Below are positions 9,150 to 18,739 of a stretch of 64,000 nt of DNA, piece after piece (the stretch's first letter is position 1; every line of letters begins with the position of its first letter). Source of the DNA: Sphingobium cloacae (GTDB taxonomy: Bacteria > Pseudomonadota > Alphaproteobacteria > Sphingomonadales > Sphingomonadaceae); contig NZ_AP017655.1 in the NCBI RefSeq assembly GCF_002355855.1, positions 1,827,501 through 1,891,500 on the forward strand. The letters run 5' to 3'. The position numbers were made by a program, and so were the translations under genes. The notes below the pieces were generated by a model. It did no database searches. It saw nothing but the letters and a program-made list of their open reading frames with translations, and was not told the DNA's origin.

Positions 9150-9686
9150 TCAGTGTCCCGCAAAGGTCATGATCGCCGCTGTCGCCACGCCATCCGCTTC
9201 CAACGCCTGTCTGCCGCCCAGATCGGGCAGGTCGATGGCGAAGATCGCCATCAGCACCTCCGCGCCCTGCTCGCGCAGCAATTGCGCGGCGGCCTGCGCC
9301 GTTCCGCCCGTCGCTATCAGATCATCGACCAGCACGACCCGCGCGCCCGGCGGCACCTGCCCTTCATGCAGTTCCAATCGGTCCGTGCCATATTCCAGCA
9401 CATAGTCGATCCCCACGATCCGCCCCGGCAGTTTCCCGGCCTTGCGGACCGGGACGAACCCCTTGCCCAGCGCATAAGCGAGTGCGGCCCCCAGAATGAA
9501 GCCCCGCGCTTCCACCCCGACGATCAGGTCCGGATCGAGCGGCCGCGCTATCCCCGCCATGCCATCGACCAATTCCCGCAAGCCCGCGCTATCCGCCAGC
9601 AGCGTGGTGATGTCGCGGAACTGGATGCCCGGCTTGGGAAAGTCGGCAATGGTGCGGACCAGACCGGTCAGGCCGTCGATGCTCAT
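9150..9686 (-). CDS. apt: Adenine phosphoribosyltransferase
   Basis: Purine-salvage enzyme converting adenine and PRPP to AMP. The 178-residue protein carries FPKPGIQFRDITTLL near residue 16, GVEARGFILGAALA near 54, and the PRPP-binding loop VVLVDDLIATGGTAQAA near 117. The ATG at 9686 follows a GAGGAA ribosome-binding site; the frame remains open upstream through the petC terminator, which is why a longer start was not used. It is downstream of petABC on the same strand but separated by a rho-independent terminator, so it probably has its own promoter or relies on readthrough. Confidence 0.96.
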   Translation of the reverse strand: MSIDGLTGLVRTIADFPKPGIQFRDITTLLADSAGLRELVDGMAGIARPLDPDLIVGVEARGFILGAALAYALGKGFVPVRKAGKLPGRIVGIDYVLEYGTDRLELHEGQVPPGARVVLVDDLIATGGTAQAAAQLLREQGAEVLMAIFAIDLPDLGGRQALEADGVATAAIMTFAGH

Positions 9687-9700
9687 CTGTTCCTCGCAAG

Positions 9701-9732
9701 AAAAAGGGCGCGATCCCTGCGGACCGCGCCCT
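9701..9732 (-). terminator. Rho-independent terminator of petABC
   Basis: On the minus strand an 8-bp perfect stem (AGGGCGCG / CGCGCCCT) with a 12-nt loop is followed directly by a T-run (TTTTTCTTG). It sits 29 bp past the petC stop codon and ahead of apt. Confidence 0.85.
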
Positions 9733-9761
9733 ATCATTTCAGAGCTTGCGGCGTTCCGCCA

Positions 9762-10610
9762 TCAGGCCGCCTTCTTCTTGTCCGCCCAGATATTCTGATA
9801 GGACATATAGGCAAGGCCGGTGGCGATCAGCAGGAAGATGATCGTCGCCAGACCCGCGCGGCGGCGGTTTTCCAGCTTCGGCTCGGCCGTCCAGGTCAGG
9901 AACGCCGCGACGTCCTGCGACATCTGGTCGACCGTCGCCTTGGTGCCGTCGCCATAGGTCACCTGATCGTCGGCCGTCAGCGGCGGCGCCATGGCCAGGT
10001 TCAGGTTGGCGAAATAGGGGTTGTAGTGCAGCCCCTCCGGCGTCTTGGCGTCCGGGAATTCCTTCAGCAGTTCCGCCGGCTGCGCCTGGAAGCCCGTCAG
10101 CAGCGAATAGACATAGGCGCTGCCGTGATGGCGGGCCTTGGTCATCAGCGAGAGGTCCGGCGGGATCGCATTGTTGTTCGCCGCCGCCGCCGCGACATTG
10201 TTCGCGAAGGGCTTGGGGAAATAATCGGCCGGAACCGGATCGCGGGTCGACATCTCGCCCGTCTTGGGATCGACGTCGGGGGTCTTGATCGCCCATTGCT
10301 TGGCGATCGCCTTGATCTCCGCCTCATTATAGCCCAGCGCCTTCAGGTCGCGGAAAGCGACATAATGCAGGCTGTGGCAGGCCGAGCAGACTTCCTTGAA
10401 CACCTGGAAACCGCGCTGGAGCTGCGCCTGGTCGTACTTGCCGAAAGGCCCGTCGAACGAGAAGGACACATGCTTGGGAGCCTTGTGGAACTCATGCTCC
10501 ACGGTCTTGGCCGGCGGGTCGGTGACATAGGCCACCGCGCCCACGAGGAAGGAGATCAGCAGCCAGCCAGCGAAGAAGAGGCCGACGAGAAATGCGCCGA
10601 TGCGAACCAT
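9762..10610 (-). CDS. petC: Cytochrome c1 of the bc1 complex
   Basis: Haem-c subunit of ubiquinol:cytochrome c reductase, passing electrons from the Rieske centre to soluble cytochrome c on the periplasmic face. The 282-residue protein has an N-terminal hydrophobic segment (residues 5-28), the haem-binding CSACH at 75-79, the likely axial Met in NLAMAPPL near 195, and a C-terminal membrane anchor (about 255-272) followed by a Lys-rich tail. It is the last gene of petA-petB-petC, 15 bp after petB. Confidence 0.96.
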   Translation of the reverse strand: MVRIGAFLVGLFFAGWLLISFLVGAVAYVTDPPAKTVEHEFHKAPKHVSFSFDGPFGKYDQAQLQRGFQVFKEVCSACHSLHYVAFRDLKALGYNEAEIKAIAKQWAIKTPDVDPKTGEMSTRDPVPADYFPKPFANNVAAAAANNNAIPPDLSLMTKARHHGSAYVYSLLTGFQAQPAELLKEFPDAKTPEGLHYNPYFANLNLAMAPPLTADDQVTYGDGTKATVDQMSQDVAAFLTWTAEPKLENRRRAGLATIIFLLIATGLAYMSYQNIWADKKKAA

Positions 10611-10625
10611 GGTTGTTTCTACCCC

Positions 10626-11918
10626 TTATTCGGCCGGGACCGCGGCGGCTTCGCCGTCGGCATGGCCATGTTTCGCGAGGACCGCCTCGGTGATCGAGTT
10701 CGGCAGCGGCAGCGGCTTTTCAAAGCGCGAGATCAGCGGAAGGACGATCAGGAAGTGCGCGAAATAATAGGCCGCGGCGACCTGCGAGATCATCACATAG
10801 GGCTCTTCCGCCGGCGCGCCGCCGCAATAGCCCAGGATCAGCACGTCAAGGATGAGGATCCAGAAGAACTTCTTGAAGGTCGGCCGATAGCTGCCCGAAC
10901 GCACCGGGGATGTGTCCAGCCAGGGCAGGAAGAAGAGCAGCAGGATCGACGCGAACATCGCCAGCACGCCCAGCAGCTTGGCGGGAATGAAGAAGAAGTC
11001 CACCGTGAAGGCGCGCAGGATCGCGTAGAAGGGCCAGAAATACCATTCAGGCACGATATGCGCCGGCGTCGAAAGCGGATTGGCCTCGATATAATTGTCC
11101 GGGTGGCCGAGGAAGTTCGGCGCGAAGAACAACAGGATGGCGAAGAGGATCAGGAACACGCCCGCCCCGAAGCCGTCCTTCGCCGTATAATAGGGATGGA
11201 ACGGCACCGTATCCTGCGGGCCCTTCACTTCCACGCCGGTCGGGTTGGAGGAACCCGGGATATGCAGCGCCCAGATGTGCAGGATCACGACCGCCGCGAT
11301 CACGAAGGGCAGCAGGAAGTGCAGCGAGAAGAAGCGGTTGAGCGAGGCGTTGCCGGGCGCGAAACCGCCCAGCAGCCAGGTCTGGATCGGCTCGCCCACC
11401 ACGGGGATCGCGCCGAACAGGCCGGTGATGACCTTCGCGCCCCAATAGCTCATCTGCCCCCAGGGAAGCACATAGCCCATGAAGGCGGTCGCCATCATGA
11501 GGAGGAAGATGACGAGGCCGAGCAGCCACACCATCTCGCGCGGCGCCTTGTAGGACCCGAAATACAGGCCGCGGAAAATGTGCAGATAGACCACGATGAA
11601 GAAGAAGCTCGCGCCGTTGGCGTGGGCGTAGCGCATCAGCCAGCCCGCATTCACGTCGCGCATCGTCTGCTCGACGGTGCCGAAGGCGACCAGCGTGTTC
11701 GCGCCATAATGCATGGCCATCACCACGCCGGTGACGATCTGGATCACCAGCGCGAGGCCGGCGAGCACACCGAAGTTCCAGAAATAATTGAGATTGCGCG
11801 GAACCGGATAACCGGCGCCGACCGCATTGTAGACGAGGCGCGGAAGCGGCAGCTTCTCGTCGACCCACTGCATCAGCGGGTGCTTGGGAGTATATTGCTC
11901 AGCCCAGGGAAAGCTCAT
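10626..11918 (-). CDS. petB: Cytochrome b of the bc1 complex
   Basis: Polytopic subunit holding both b haems and the quinol oxidation and quinone reduction sites. At 430 residues it has the multi-helix pattern of bacterial cytochrome b with His pairs in the four-helix bundle, GQMSYWGA and GYVLPWG near residue 150, and the Qo-site PEWYF motif ([10 protein letters not shown]) near 290. The length and motif order match the alphaproteobacterial family. It lies between petA (11-bp gap) and petC (15-bp gap). Confidence 0.97.
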   Translation of the reverse strand: MSFPWAEQYTPKHPLMQWVDEKLPLPRLVYNAVGAGYPVPRNLNYFWNFGVLAGLALVIQIVTGVVMAMHYGANTLVAFGTVEQTMRDVNAGWLMRYAHANGASFFFIVVYLHIFRGLYFGSYKAPREMVWLLGLVIFLLMMATAFMGYVLPWGQMSYWGAKVITGLFGAIPVVGEPIQTWLLGGFAPGNASLNRFFSLHFLLPFVIAAVVILHIWALHIPGSSNPTGVEVKGPQDTVPFHPYYTAKDGFGAGVFLILFAILLFFAPNFLGHPDNYIEANPLSTPAHIVPEWYFWPFYAILRAFTVDFFFIPAKLLGVLAMFASILLLFFLPWLDTSPVRSGSYRPTFKKFFWILILDVLILGYCGGAPAEEPYVMISQVAAAYYFAHFLIVLPLISRFEKPLPLPNSITEAVLAKHGHADGEAAAVPAE

Positions 11919-11929
11919 CGTTTCTTACC

Positions 11930-12496
11930 TCAGCCTACAAGGATGGCGGTGTCGGAAGTGAAGCTGAACTTCGGCACTTCCAGGTTCTTGGGCGCGGGGC
12001 CCTTACGGATGCGGGCCGCCGTGTCGTAGGACGATCCGTGGCAGGGGCAGAAATAGCCGCCGAACTCACCGCGATTCTCGCCCTCGCCCGCACCCAGCGG
12101 CACGCAGCCCAGATGGGTGCACACGCCCATGGTGATGAGCCACTGCTTCTTGCCGTCGACGGTGCGTTCCTCCAGCGTCTGCGGATCGCGCAGGGTGGAC
12201 ACGTCTACCTTGTCGGCCTCCGCGATTTCCTTGTCGGTCAGGTGGCGCACGAACAGGGGCTGCGACCGGAAGGTCGTCTTGATCGCCTGTCCCGGCTGGA
12301 TGGCCGAAAGATCGACTTCCGTGGACGCCAGCGCGAGCACGTCGGCGCTGGGATTCATCTGGTCGATCAGCGGAAGGACGACGGCGACAGCCCCGACCCC
12401 CGCGAAACTCACCGCGGCGATGTTGATAAAATCGCGGCGGCGCACTCCGTCTCCGCCGGCTAGTAGTTCGCCGTCCGTATCTTCAACGCTCGCCAT
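11930..12496 (-). CDS. petA: Rieske iron-sulfur subunit of the bc1 complex
   Basis: 2Fe-2S subunit of ubiquinol:cytochrome c reductase. The 188-residue protein starts with a twin-arginine-type export/anchor region (RRRDF at 19-23, then a hydrophobic helix to about residue 44), as expected for a Tat-translocated Rieske protein. The two cluster-binding boxes are CTHLGC (126-131) and CPCHG (150-154). The ATG at 12496 has a GAGG ribosome-binding site; an upstream in-frame TTG at 12514 lacks one. First gene of petABC, divergent from trmL across a 206-bp spacer in which no convincing promoter was found. Confidence 0.96.
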   Translation of the reverse strand: MASVEDTDGELLAGGDGVRRRDFINIAAVSFAGVGAVAVVLPLIDQMNPSADVLALASTEVDLSAIQPGQAIKTTFRSQPLFVRHLTDKEIAEADKVDVSTLRDPQTLEERTVDGKKQWLITMGVCTHLGCVPLGAGEGENRGEFGGYFCPCHGSSYDTAARIRKGPAPKNLEVPKFSFTSDTAILVG

Positions 12497-12702
12497 GCAC
12501 CTCAACCCTTGCAAGAACGTCCCTGGTCACGCCGCATTGCCGTTTCCGGCCCTGATTATCAAGGAATTCGGGTGCTCATACGCGACGGCCCCGCTTTCCC
12601 CCTGGCGTGGTTCGCGGGCCTGATAACCCCAGGAAGCGCATTTTGCCAACAGCAATTTAGGCATGGCTATGACAATTTGCCGCGCTGCTCTATGCGCGCG
12701 CC

Positions 12703-13161
12703 ATGCGTATTGCCCTCTATCAGCCAGAGATTGCCGGGAATGTCGGCGCCATTTTGCGGCTTGCCGCCTGTTTCCAGGTGCCCGTGGACATCATCATGCC
12801 GACCGGATTCGCCTTTTCCGATTCCCGCCTGAAGCGCGCGGCGATGGATTATGGCGAAGCGGCGGAAGTAACCCGGCACGTGAATTTCGACGCCTTCGAC
12901 CGGCAGCGCCGCGCCGAGGGCCGCCGCCTCGTCCTCATGAGCAGCCATGCGTCGGAGCGCCTGCCCGATGTCGCCTTTCGGGAGGATGACGTGCTGCTGA
13001 TGGGATCGGAAGGCGCGGGCGTGCCGGTCGAGGTGCGCGACATGGCCGACATTCGGGTGCGGATTCCGATGGCGCCGGGATTTCGGTCCTTGAACATTGC
13101 CGTGTCGACGGGCATCGCGGTGGCCGAGGCCCTTCGCCAGACTGGAAAGTTCCCGCAATGA
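12703..13161 (+). CDS. trmL: tRNA (cytidine(34)-2'-O)-methyltransferase
   Basis: SPOUT-class methyltransferase that modifies the wobble nucleotide of certain leucine tRNAs. The 152-residue protein is the typical minimal TrmL length and carries the N-terminal PEIAGNVGAILRLAAC, the SAM-knot segment LLMGSEGAGVP near 105, and IPMAPGFRSLNIAVSTGIA near 125. Its stop overlaps the hemF start (ATGA), so the two are translationally coupled. Confidence 0.95.
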   Translation: MRIALYQPEIAGNVGAILRLAACFQVPVDIIMPTGFAFSDSRLKRAAMDYGEAAEVTRHVNFDAFDRQRRAEGRRLVLMSSHASERLPDVAFREDDVLLMGSEGAGVPVEVRDMADIRVRIPMAPGFRSLNIAVSTGIAVAEALRQTGKFPQ

Positions 13162-14009
13162 CATTGACGCTCGATTCCCGGCAGCAGGCCGCCCGCGACT
13201 GGTTCGAATCGCTCCGCACCCGCATCTGCGCCCAGTTCGAGGCGATCGAGCGGGAAGCGGGAAGCGATGCCCGCTTCACCTTCACCCCGTGGGACCGCGA
13301 AGCGCCCGGCCTTGCTCCGGGCGAAGGTGGCGGCGGCGTGCGCGGCGTGATGAAGGGCAGGATATTCGAGAAGGTCGGCGTCAACGTCTCCACCGTGGGC
13401 GGCGCCTTCGCCCCCGAATTCGCCAGGACCATCCATGGCGCGGGCGAAGACCCGTCCTTCTTCGCGACCGGCATCAGCCTCGTCGCCCATATGGCCAATC
13501 CGCATGTGCCCGCCGTGCATATGAACACGCGCTATCTGGTGACGAGCAAAAGCTGGTTCGGCGGCGGCGCGGACCTCAATCCGCCCCTGCCGCGCGAAGA
13601 GGACAGCGCGCATTTCCACGCCACGCTCAAGGCGGCCTGCGACGCCCACGATCCGGAATATTATCCCCGGTTCAAGGCATGGGCGGACGACTATTTCTTC
13701 ATCCCCCATCGCGGCGTGCATCGCGGCGTGGGCGGCATCTTCTACGATCATCTGGAGGGCGATTTCGACGCGGACTTCGCCTTCACCCGCGCCGTGGGCG
13801 AATCCTTCCTCGAAGCCTTCGCGCCCATCGTGCGGCGGCGGATGAACGAAAGCTGGTCGGAGGAGGAATATCGCGCGATGCTCGAATGGCGGGGCCGCTA
13901 TGCGGAATTCAACCTCGTCCATGACCGGGGCACGCTGTTCGGCCTCAAGACCGGCGGCAATATCGACGCGATCCTCATGAGCCTGCCGCCGATGGCGAGC
14001 TGGAGCTGA
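13158..14009 (+). CDS. hemF: Oxygen-dependent coproporphyrinogen-III oxidase
   Basis: Converts coproporphyrinogen III to protoporphyrinogen IX with O2 in haem biosynthesis. The 283-residue protein shows the family signatures GGGADLNPPLPREED near residue 135, HRGVHRGVGGIFYDHLE near 190, and the C-terminal HDRGTLFGLKTGGNIDAILM. Haem supply fits an aerobic respiratory chain, and the bc1 genes are adjacent though divergent. It overlaps trmL by 4 bp. Confidence 0.96.
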   Translation: MTLTLDSRQQAARDWFESLRTRICAQFEAIEREAGSDARFTFTPWDREAPGLAPGEGGGGVRGVMKGRIFEKVGVNVSTVGGAFAPEFARTIHGAGEDPSFFATGISLVAHMANPHVPAVHMNTRYLVTSKSWFGGGADLNPPLPREEDSAHFHATLKAACDAHDPEYYPRFKAWADDYFFIPHRGVHRGVGGIFYDHLEGDFDADFAFTRAVGESFLEAFAPIVRRRMNESWSEEEYRAMLEWRGRYAEFNLVHDRGTLFGLKTGGNIDAILMSLPPMASWS

Positions 14010-14014
14010 CCTCG

Positions 14015-14599
14015 ATGAGCCTGACGCCGGTGGAGCGGGGACAGGTCGCCGCCATCGTCACCCATCTGGAAATGCGGGATCGGCCCAGGCCCGCGCCGAT
14101 CCCGCCCGCGCCGCTGCGGCTGGTGCCGTGGAAGGAACCGAAGCTGGACGCCTATCGCGCGCTGTTCCGCCGCGTGGGCGAACCGTGGCTCTGGTTCTCC
14201 CGGCTGGTGATGGATGACGCCGCCCTTGCCGCCATCATCCACGATCCCACCGTCGCCATCCATGCGGTCACCGACCCGCGCGGCGTGGAAGTGGGCTTGC
14301 TGGAACTGGATTTCCGTTCGCCGCCCGATTGCGAGCTGGCCTTTTTCGGCCTTGTCCCCGACCTCACCGGCAAGGGTTTCGGCGCATGGCTGATGGCGCA
14401 GGCCAAGACGTTGGCGTGGCGCAAGGATGTCCAGCGCTTATGGGTTCACACCTGCACGCTCGACAGCCCGGCGGCCTTGGGCTTCTACCGCAAGCACGGC
14501 TTCACGCCCTTCGCGCGGGAGGTGGAGATTTTCGCCGACCCTCGTCTGGCGGGCATATTGCCGCGTGACGCCGCCCCGCACGTGCCCTTGCTGGATTGA
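14015..14599 (+). CDS. GNAT family N-acetyltransferase
   Basis: A 194-residue GCN5-related acyltransferase of unknown substrate. The acetyl-CoA-binding motif is in the segment LVPDLTGKGFGAWLMAQA (about residues 110-130), and the C-terminal strand-helix motif is LGFYRKHGFTPFAREVEIF. It starts 5 bp after hemF and is probably co-transcribed with it, but nothing in the sequence ties it to haem synthesis. Confidence 0.85.
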   Translation: MSLTPVERGQVAAIVTHLEMRDRPRPAPIPPAPLRLVPWKEPKLDAYRALFRRVGEPWLWFSRLVMDDAALAAIIHDPTVAIHAVTDPRGVEVGLLELDFRSPPDCELAFFGLVPDLTGKGFGAWLMAQAKTLAWRKDVQRLWVHTCTLDSPAALGFYRKHGFTPFAREVEIFADPRLAGILPRDAAPHVPLLD

Positions 14600-14607
14600 G
14601 GAGCCCC

Positions 14608-15396
14608 TCAGCGCGCCTCCAGCTGGCGATAGATGCGGGCGGTGATGACCATCAGATAGACATTGGCCGCCCCGGCGGCGAGCGCCACCGCGATGTCGCC
14701 GATGGAACGCCCCGCTTCCTTGCCGAGCATCAGCGTGCCCACTATGCCGAAGATCGCCTGCACCGCGATCTGGATCACCAGGATCACGATAAGCGCGACG
14801 ACCAGGAAAACCGCCAGCCGCCCCACTTGCCCGCGCGTCATGGCGAATGTCTCGCGCAGCGCGGCGATCACGCCCGGCCGCCGGTCGATGATGACGGCGC
14901 TGAGCGGCAGCATCCGGGTGCTGACATAGATCATTCCCGCCAGCATCACGATCGCCGCCAGCGCCACGCCGCCCGCCTTGCCGACCGCGACCGACAGCAG
15001 CCCGCCGATCATCGCCGCCGCGAACAGGATGAAGAGCATCCCCGCCCCCACGATCAGCGACGCGCCCAGCACCGCGGGCAAGCGTCCGATCGACAGCCGC
15101 AGCGCCTCCGCCACGCTGATCCCCGGCCGCAGCGCCAGCGCATAGATGGCGAGCGACCCGATCAGCATGATGATGCCGCCCAATATCATGGCCAGCTTCA
15201 CCGTCCCCGGCAGCGGCGGCAACGACGCCAGCGTCTGGCCCGGCGCCATCTGCATGTAATCGGGCGGGATCATCAGTTGCAGGATCGCCATCGGCACCGA
15301 CAGGAACAGCAGGGCGACGGGGAACAGCAGGCTCCCTTCCCGCTTGATGAAGGCCAGGCTGTCTTCCCATGCCTTGCCGATCGACAATGCCGCCAT
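14608..15396 (-). CDS. Multi-pass membrane protein of unknown function
   Basis: A 262-residue integral membrane protein with roughly six hydrophobic stretches (near 22-42, 68-90, 112-135, 142-160, 192-218, 232-252) and a charged C-terminus. The arrangement resembles the membrane domain that accompanies glycerophosphoryl diester phosphodiesterases, but no catalytic domain is present. It converges with the GNAT gene 8 bp away and diverges from lipB. Function unknown. Confidence 0.75.
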   Translation of the reverse strand: MAALSIGKAWEDSLAFIKREGSLLFPVALLFLSVPMAILQLMIPPDYMQMAPGQTLASLPPLPGTVKLAMILGGIIMLIGSLAIYALALRPGISVAEALRLSIGRLPAVLGASLIVGAGMLFILFAAAMIGGLLSVAVGKAGGVALAAIVMLAGMIYVSTRMLPLSAVIIDRRPGVIAALRETFAMTRGQVGRLAVFLVVALIVILVIQIAVQAIFGIVGTLMLGKEAGRSIGDIAVALAAGAANVYLMVITARIYRQLEAR

Positions 15397-15469
15397 ATCT
15401 TGTTCGCCTTCGTCCCGGTCAATGCGCTGGAGACTTGATCGCTCGCTTCGCCCAAGTCAAGGAAAGGCC

Positions 15470-16174
15470 ATGGCTTCCCCTTCTTCTCTTTCATCCGCCG
15501 CCGACCTCGTCGAATGGCGCGTCGATCCGGCTCCGGCCGATTATCCCGCGGCCCTCGCCGATATGGAAGCGCGCGCGTCGGCGATCTTCGCGGGAGAGGC
15601 GAGGGAGCGGGTCTGGCTGCTCCAGCATCCGCCGCTCTATACGGCGGGCACCAGCGCCGATCCGGCGGAACTGCTCGACCGGCGCTTCCCCGTGCATGAC
15701 GCCGGGCGCGGGGGGCGCTATACCTATCATGGGCCGGGGCAGCGCATCGGCTATCTCAACATCGACCTGCGCCAGCGCGGGCGCGATGTCCGCAATTTCG
15801 TCCATCATCTCGAAGGATGGATGATCGCGGCGCTCGGCGATCTGGGCGTCGCGGCGCGCCGGGCGGAAGGACGCATCGGCATCTGGACCGACGACGAACG
15901 GGGACGGGAAGCGAAGATCGGCGCGCTGGGCATCCGGGTGCGCCGCTGGGTCACGCTGCATGGCTTTTCGATCAACGTCGACCCCGACCTGTCCCATTTT
16001 GGCGGCATCGTGCCGTGCGGGATCAGCGCCCATCCCGTCACCAGCATGGCCGCGCTGGGCTGCAAGGCCGGAATGGCGGAGCTGGACGCGGCGCTGAAGG
16101 CCCGTTTCCCGGCTTTTCTGGGCCATCTCGGCCGCTGCGGCCCGGGGGTTGAGCAATGCGGAACGGACCGTTAG
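15470..16174 (+). CDS. lipB: Octanoyl-[acyl-carrier-protein]:protein N-octanoyltransferase
   Basis: Transfers octanoyl from ACP to lipoyl domains, the first step of endogenous lipoate synthesis. The 234-residue protein contains [11 protein letters not shown] near residue 53, the [20 protein letters not shown] segment near 78, the catalytic Lys region [10 protein letters not shown] near 145, and the catalytic Cys in [13 protein letters not shown] near 183. The ATG at 15470 has an AAGGAAAGG ribosome-binding site; the longer in-frame start overlaps the divergent membrane-protein gene. Confidence 0.96.
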   Translation: MASPSSLSSAADLVEWRVDPAPADYPAALADMEARASAIFAGEARERVWLLQHPPLYTAGTSADPAELLDRRFPVHDAGRGGRYTYHGPGQRIGYLNIDLRQRGRDVRNFVHHLEGWMIAALGDLGVAARRAEGRIGIWTDDERGREAKIGALGIRVRRWVTLHGFSINVDPDLSHFGGIVPCGISAHPVTSMAALGCKAGMAELDAALKARFPAFLGHLGRCGPGVEQCGTDR

Positions 16175-16233
16175 GGTCGCCGCTTCGCCGGGCGGGGGGC
16201 TGCCGGGCAACATCATCGAACCAGGAGACCCGG

Positions 16234-16527
16234 ATGCGCGCAAAGGCGAGGATATGGATCGGCATGGCCCTTTTGAGCGGCAGCTTCGCCCTCATGGGTT
16301 GCAGCGGCGGGGAGAAGACCGGCAACGCCGTGCAGATGAAGGACATGGAAGTGGTGGACGGCACGACGACCGACGCCATGACCGATCTGGACGGCGTGCA
16401 GAGCGAGGGCACGCCCGCCGCCATGCCCAATGCGAGCAACGCCAGCGCGGCCGCGCCCGCCAGGCCGCGCAAGGAGCCGGCCGGCGAAACAGCCGAATCG
16501 GATGCGGAAGTGGTCGCCGACCAGTAA
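16234..16527 (+). CDS. Small putative lipoprotein
   Basis: A 97-residue protein with a classic type II signal: a basic N-terminus (MRAKAR), a hydrophobic core and the lipobox LMGC at residues 20-23. The mature part is rich in Ala, Asp, Glu and Thr and appears disordered; no domain recognised. The ATG at 16234 follows AGGAG. It lies 59 bp after lipB. Confidence 0.72.
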   Translation: MRAKARIWIGMALLSGSFALMGCSGGEKTGNAVQMKDMEVVDGTTTDAMTDLDGVQSEGTPAAMPNASNASAAAPARPRKEPAGETAESDAEVVADQ

Positions 16528-16601
16528 AAGATTACGCTCACGCCCTAGTGACCGAAGCGAAAAGCGGTGTTATCCCGCCCTTCTTCGGAGAAGGATTTTC
16601 G

Positions 16602-17294
16602 ATGACGTTTCGTTTTGCCGCCCGCCGCCTGCTTCCCGCCCTGGCCCTGGCCGCCGCATCGCTTTCGGCGCAGCCTGCCGCCGCGCAATTCTACTGGTCG
16701 CCCCCGGACATGAGCGCGCCGCCGCTGACGGACGATCAGGCCGCGACCGCGCTCGGCCTGCCGGGCGCCACGGCGGCGGAAATCCGCGCGGGCATGGTGT
16801 GGAACCTGCGCGCGGCGCTGAACGTCGCGGCCCTGCAATGCCAGTTCGAACCGACCCTGCTCGCGATCAGCAATTATAATGCGATGATCGCCCATCATGA
16901 CGCGGAACTCGACGCGGCGATGGCGACGGTGCTGGGCTATTTCCAGCGCACCGTGGGCAAGGGCAAGGCAGGCCAGTCCGCCGCCGATCAATATGGCACG
17001 CGCATCTATTCCGGCTATTCGACGGTGCAGGCGCAGCGCGGCTTCTGCCAGGCGGCTGCCGAAATCGGGCGTCAGGCGATCTTCGCGGATCGCGGCAAGC
17101 TGCATGAAGTGGCCCGCACCGGCCTGGCGTCGATCAAGAAGTCCCTCGTCGTGGCGGGCGAGCAATATTATGGCGTTCCGGGCCACGACTATGTGGTGGC
17201 CCTGCCTTCCTTCGACAAGAAATGCTGGAAGAAGGACAAGCTGACCCCCGCCTGCCAGCAGCAATGGGAAGCCCGCGCCAACGCGCCGCGTTGA
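16602..17294 (+). CDS. Secreted protein of unknown function
   Basis: A 230-residue protein with a Sec signal peptide (MTFRFAARRLLPALALAAAS, cleavage after AQPAAA near residue 28). The mature protein has four cysteines (near 80, 147, 210 and 220) that could form disulfides, and a largely helical region with a YNAMIAHHDAELDAAM stretch. The start has a GGAGAAGGA ribosome-binding site. I do not recognise the family. It converges with queE, with a hairpin between them. Confidence 0.75.
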   Translation: MTFRFAARRLLPALALAAASLSAQPAAAQFYWSPPDMSAPPLTDDQAATALGLPGATAAEIRAGMVWNLRAALNVAALQCQFEPTLLAISNYNAMIAHHDAELDAAMATVLGYFQRTVGKGKAGQSAADQYGTRIYSGYSTVQAQRGFCQAAAEIGRQAIFADRGKLHEVARTGLASIKKSLVVAGEQYYGVPGHDYVVALPSFDKKCWKKDKLTPACQQQWEARANAPR

Positions 17295-17310
17295 TGGTCG
17301 CGCACGGCCG

Positions 17311-17330
17311 TGCTCCCGATGGCGGGAGCA
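17311..17330. terminator. Perfect hairpin between convergent genes
   Basis: TGCTCCCG-ATGG-CGGGAGCA: an 8-bp perfect stem with a tetraloop, placed between the stop of the secreted-protein gene and the stop of queE. There is no U-tract on either strand, so termination is inferred from position. Confidence 0.45.
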
Positions 17331-17348
17331 TGGACCGGACCATCGGGT

Positions 17349-17996
17349 TTACCGCAATCCCAGATATTTATGGGACTGGAGCGTCAACCGCCAGCGCGGG
17401 CGCTCCATGACGAAGGCGATCGCCGCCTCGACATTCCGCGCCGCATCGGCATCGTCGAGCGGCTGCACCAGCAGGTGATCGAACGCCCATCGCTCCATCG
17501 CCTCGACCTCCGCGCGCGAATGTCCGCCGCCCGGCTGCGGCCAGACCAGCTTCAGTTCATGGCCTTCGCGCTGGACGACCTCGCTGCCCGCCTTGGGGCT
17601 GATGCACACCCAGTCGATTCCCGGATGAGCCGGCAGCGTCCCGTTGCTTTCGATCGCGATGGTGAAGCCGCGCCCATGCAACGCATCGACCAGCGCATCG
17701 TCGATCTGCAACATCGGCTCGCCGCCTGTCAGCACGATGTAGCGCAGGTCCGGCCCCGGTCCCCAGAAACCCTCCGCCGCATCGGCCAGCGCTTCGGCAT
17801 CCGCGAACTTGCCGCCGCCGTCGCCATCGGTGCCGACGAAATCGGTGTCGCAAAAGCGGCACACGGCATCGGCGCGGTCCTGTTCGCGGCCCGTCCAGAG
17901 ATTGCATCCGGCAAAGCGCAGGAACACCGCGCGGCGTCCGGCATGGACCCCCTCCCCCTGAAGGGTCAGGAACATCTCCTTGACCGCATAGCTCAT
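17349..17996 (-). CDS. queE: 7-carboxy-7-deazaguanine synthase
   Basis: Radical-SAM enzyme that contracts 6-carboxy-tetrahydropterin to 7-carboxy-7-deazaguanine on the queuosine pathway. The 215-residue protein has the extended radical-SAM cysteine motif, Cys31 then CRFC near 46-49 (long first spacing as in QueE), a TGGEPMLQ motif near 90, and the N-terminal EMFLTLQGEG. It lies 12 bp after queC on the same strand, forming a two-gene queuosine operon. Confidence 0.95.
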   Translation of the reverse strand: MSYAVKEMFLTLQGEGVHAGRRAVFLRFAGCNLWTGREQDRADAVCRFCDTDFVGTDGDGGGKFADAEALADAAEGFWGPGPDLRYIVLTGGEPMLQIDDALVDALHGRGFTIAIESNGTLPAHPGIDWVCISPKAGSEVVQREGHELKLVWPQPGGGHSRAEVEAMERWAFDHLLVQPLDDADAARNVEAAIAFVMERPRWRLTLQSHKYLGLR

Positions 17997-18008
17997 CGCA
18001 TCCCGCCT

Positions 18009-18701
18009 TCAGGGCCGCGTCGCATAGCGCGTGGGATCGGGCAGGCCCGCTTCCGCAAATCCCTTGGCGCGCAACCGGCAACTGTCGCACAGGCCGCAAT
18101 GCCGGCCGTCCGGCGTCGGGTCATAGCAGGACCAGCTCATCCCCGCGTCCAGCCCCAGCCGATCCGCCTCGCGCGCGATGTCGGCCTTGCTCATATGCTG
18201 CAACGGCGTGTTGATCCGGATGGGATGGCCTTCCACCCCCGCCTTGGTCGCGAGCGCCGCCATCTTCTGGAAGGCGTCGATGAATTCCGGCCGGCAGTCG
18301 GGATAGCCCGAATAGTCCAGCGCGTTCACGCCGATGAAGACCTCATTCGCCCCCGAAGCCTCCGCCAGCCCCAGCGTCAGCGCCAGGAAGATCGTGTTGC
18401 GCGCCGGGACATAGGTCACCGGGATATCCGCGCCCACGCCCCCCTTGGGCACGGCGATGTCCGCCGTCAGCGCCGATCCGCCGAAAGCGGTCAGGTCCAG
18501 CGGCAGGACGATGTGCGACATCGCGTTCAGCGCCCTGGCGATGCGCGCGGCTGCCTGCAATTCCACGCGATGCCGCTGGTTATAGTCGATCGTCAGCGCC
18601 AGCACATGATAGCCCGCCTCGCGGGCGAGCCCGCCGGCGACCATGGAATCCAGTCCGCCCGAAAGCAGGACGACAGCGAATTTTCCTTTATTTGCGGCCA
18701 T
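18009..18701 (-). CDS. queC: 7-cyano-7-deazaguanine synthase
   Basis: ATP-dependent enzyme converting 7-carboxy-7-deazaguanine to preQ0. The 230-residue protein has the PP-loop LLSGGLDSM at residues 12-20, the VPARNTIFLALTLGLAEA region near 95, GVNALDYSGYPDCRPEF near 123, and a C-terminal zinc site made of Cys residues in SCYDPTPDGRHCGLCDSC. First gene of the queC-queE pair. Confidence 0.96.
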   Translation of the reverse strand: MAANKGKFAVVLLSGGLDSMVAGGLAREAGYHVLALTIDYNQRHRVELQAAARIARALNAMSHIVLPLDLTAFGGSALTADIAVPKGGVGADIPVTYVPARNTIFLALTLGLAEASGANEVFIGVNALDYSGYPDCRPEFIDAFQKMAALATKAGVEGHPIRINTPLQHMSKADIAREADRLGLDAGMSWSCYDPTPDGRHCGLCDSCRLRAKGFAEAGLPDPTRYATRP

Positions 18702-18739
18702 GGCTGACGCGCTACCGCTCCATCACCCCGCGCGCAAGC

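Noticed and set aside
9153..12029. 958-codon open frame on the plus strand opposite apt-petC-petB
   Set aside because: It is antisense to clearly recognisable genes; its translation is Arg/His/Gln/Asp-rich low complexity typical of the mirror frame of GC-rich genes, and it has no recognisable domain.
12497..12702. Candidate sigma-70 promoters in the petA/trmL divergent spacer (TTGGCA-N17-TTATCA on the minus strand)
   Set aside because: The -35 is fair but the -10 matches the consensus poorly; not strong enough to annotate.
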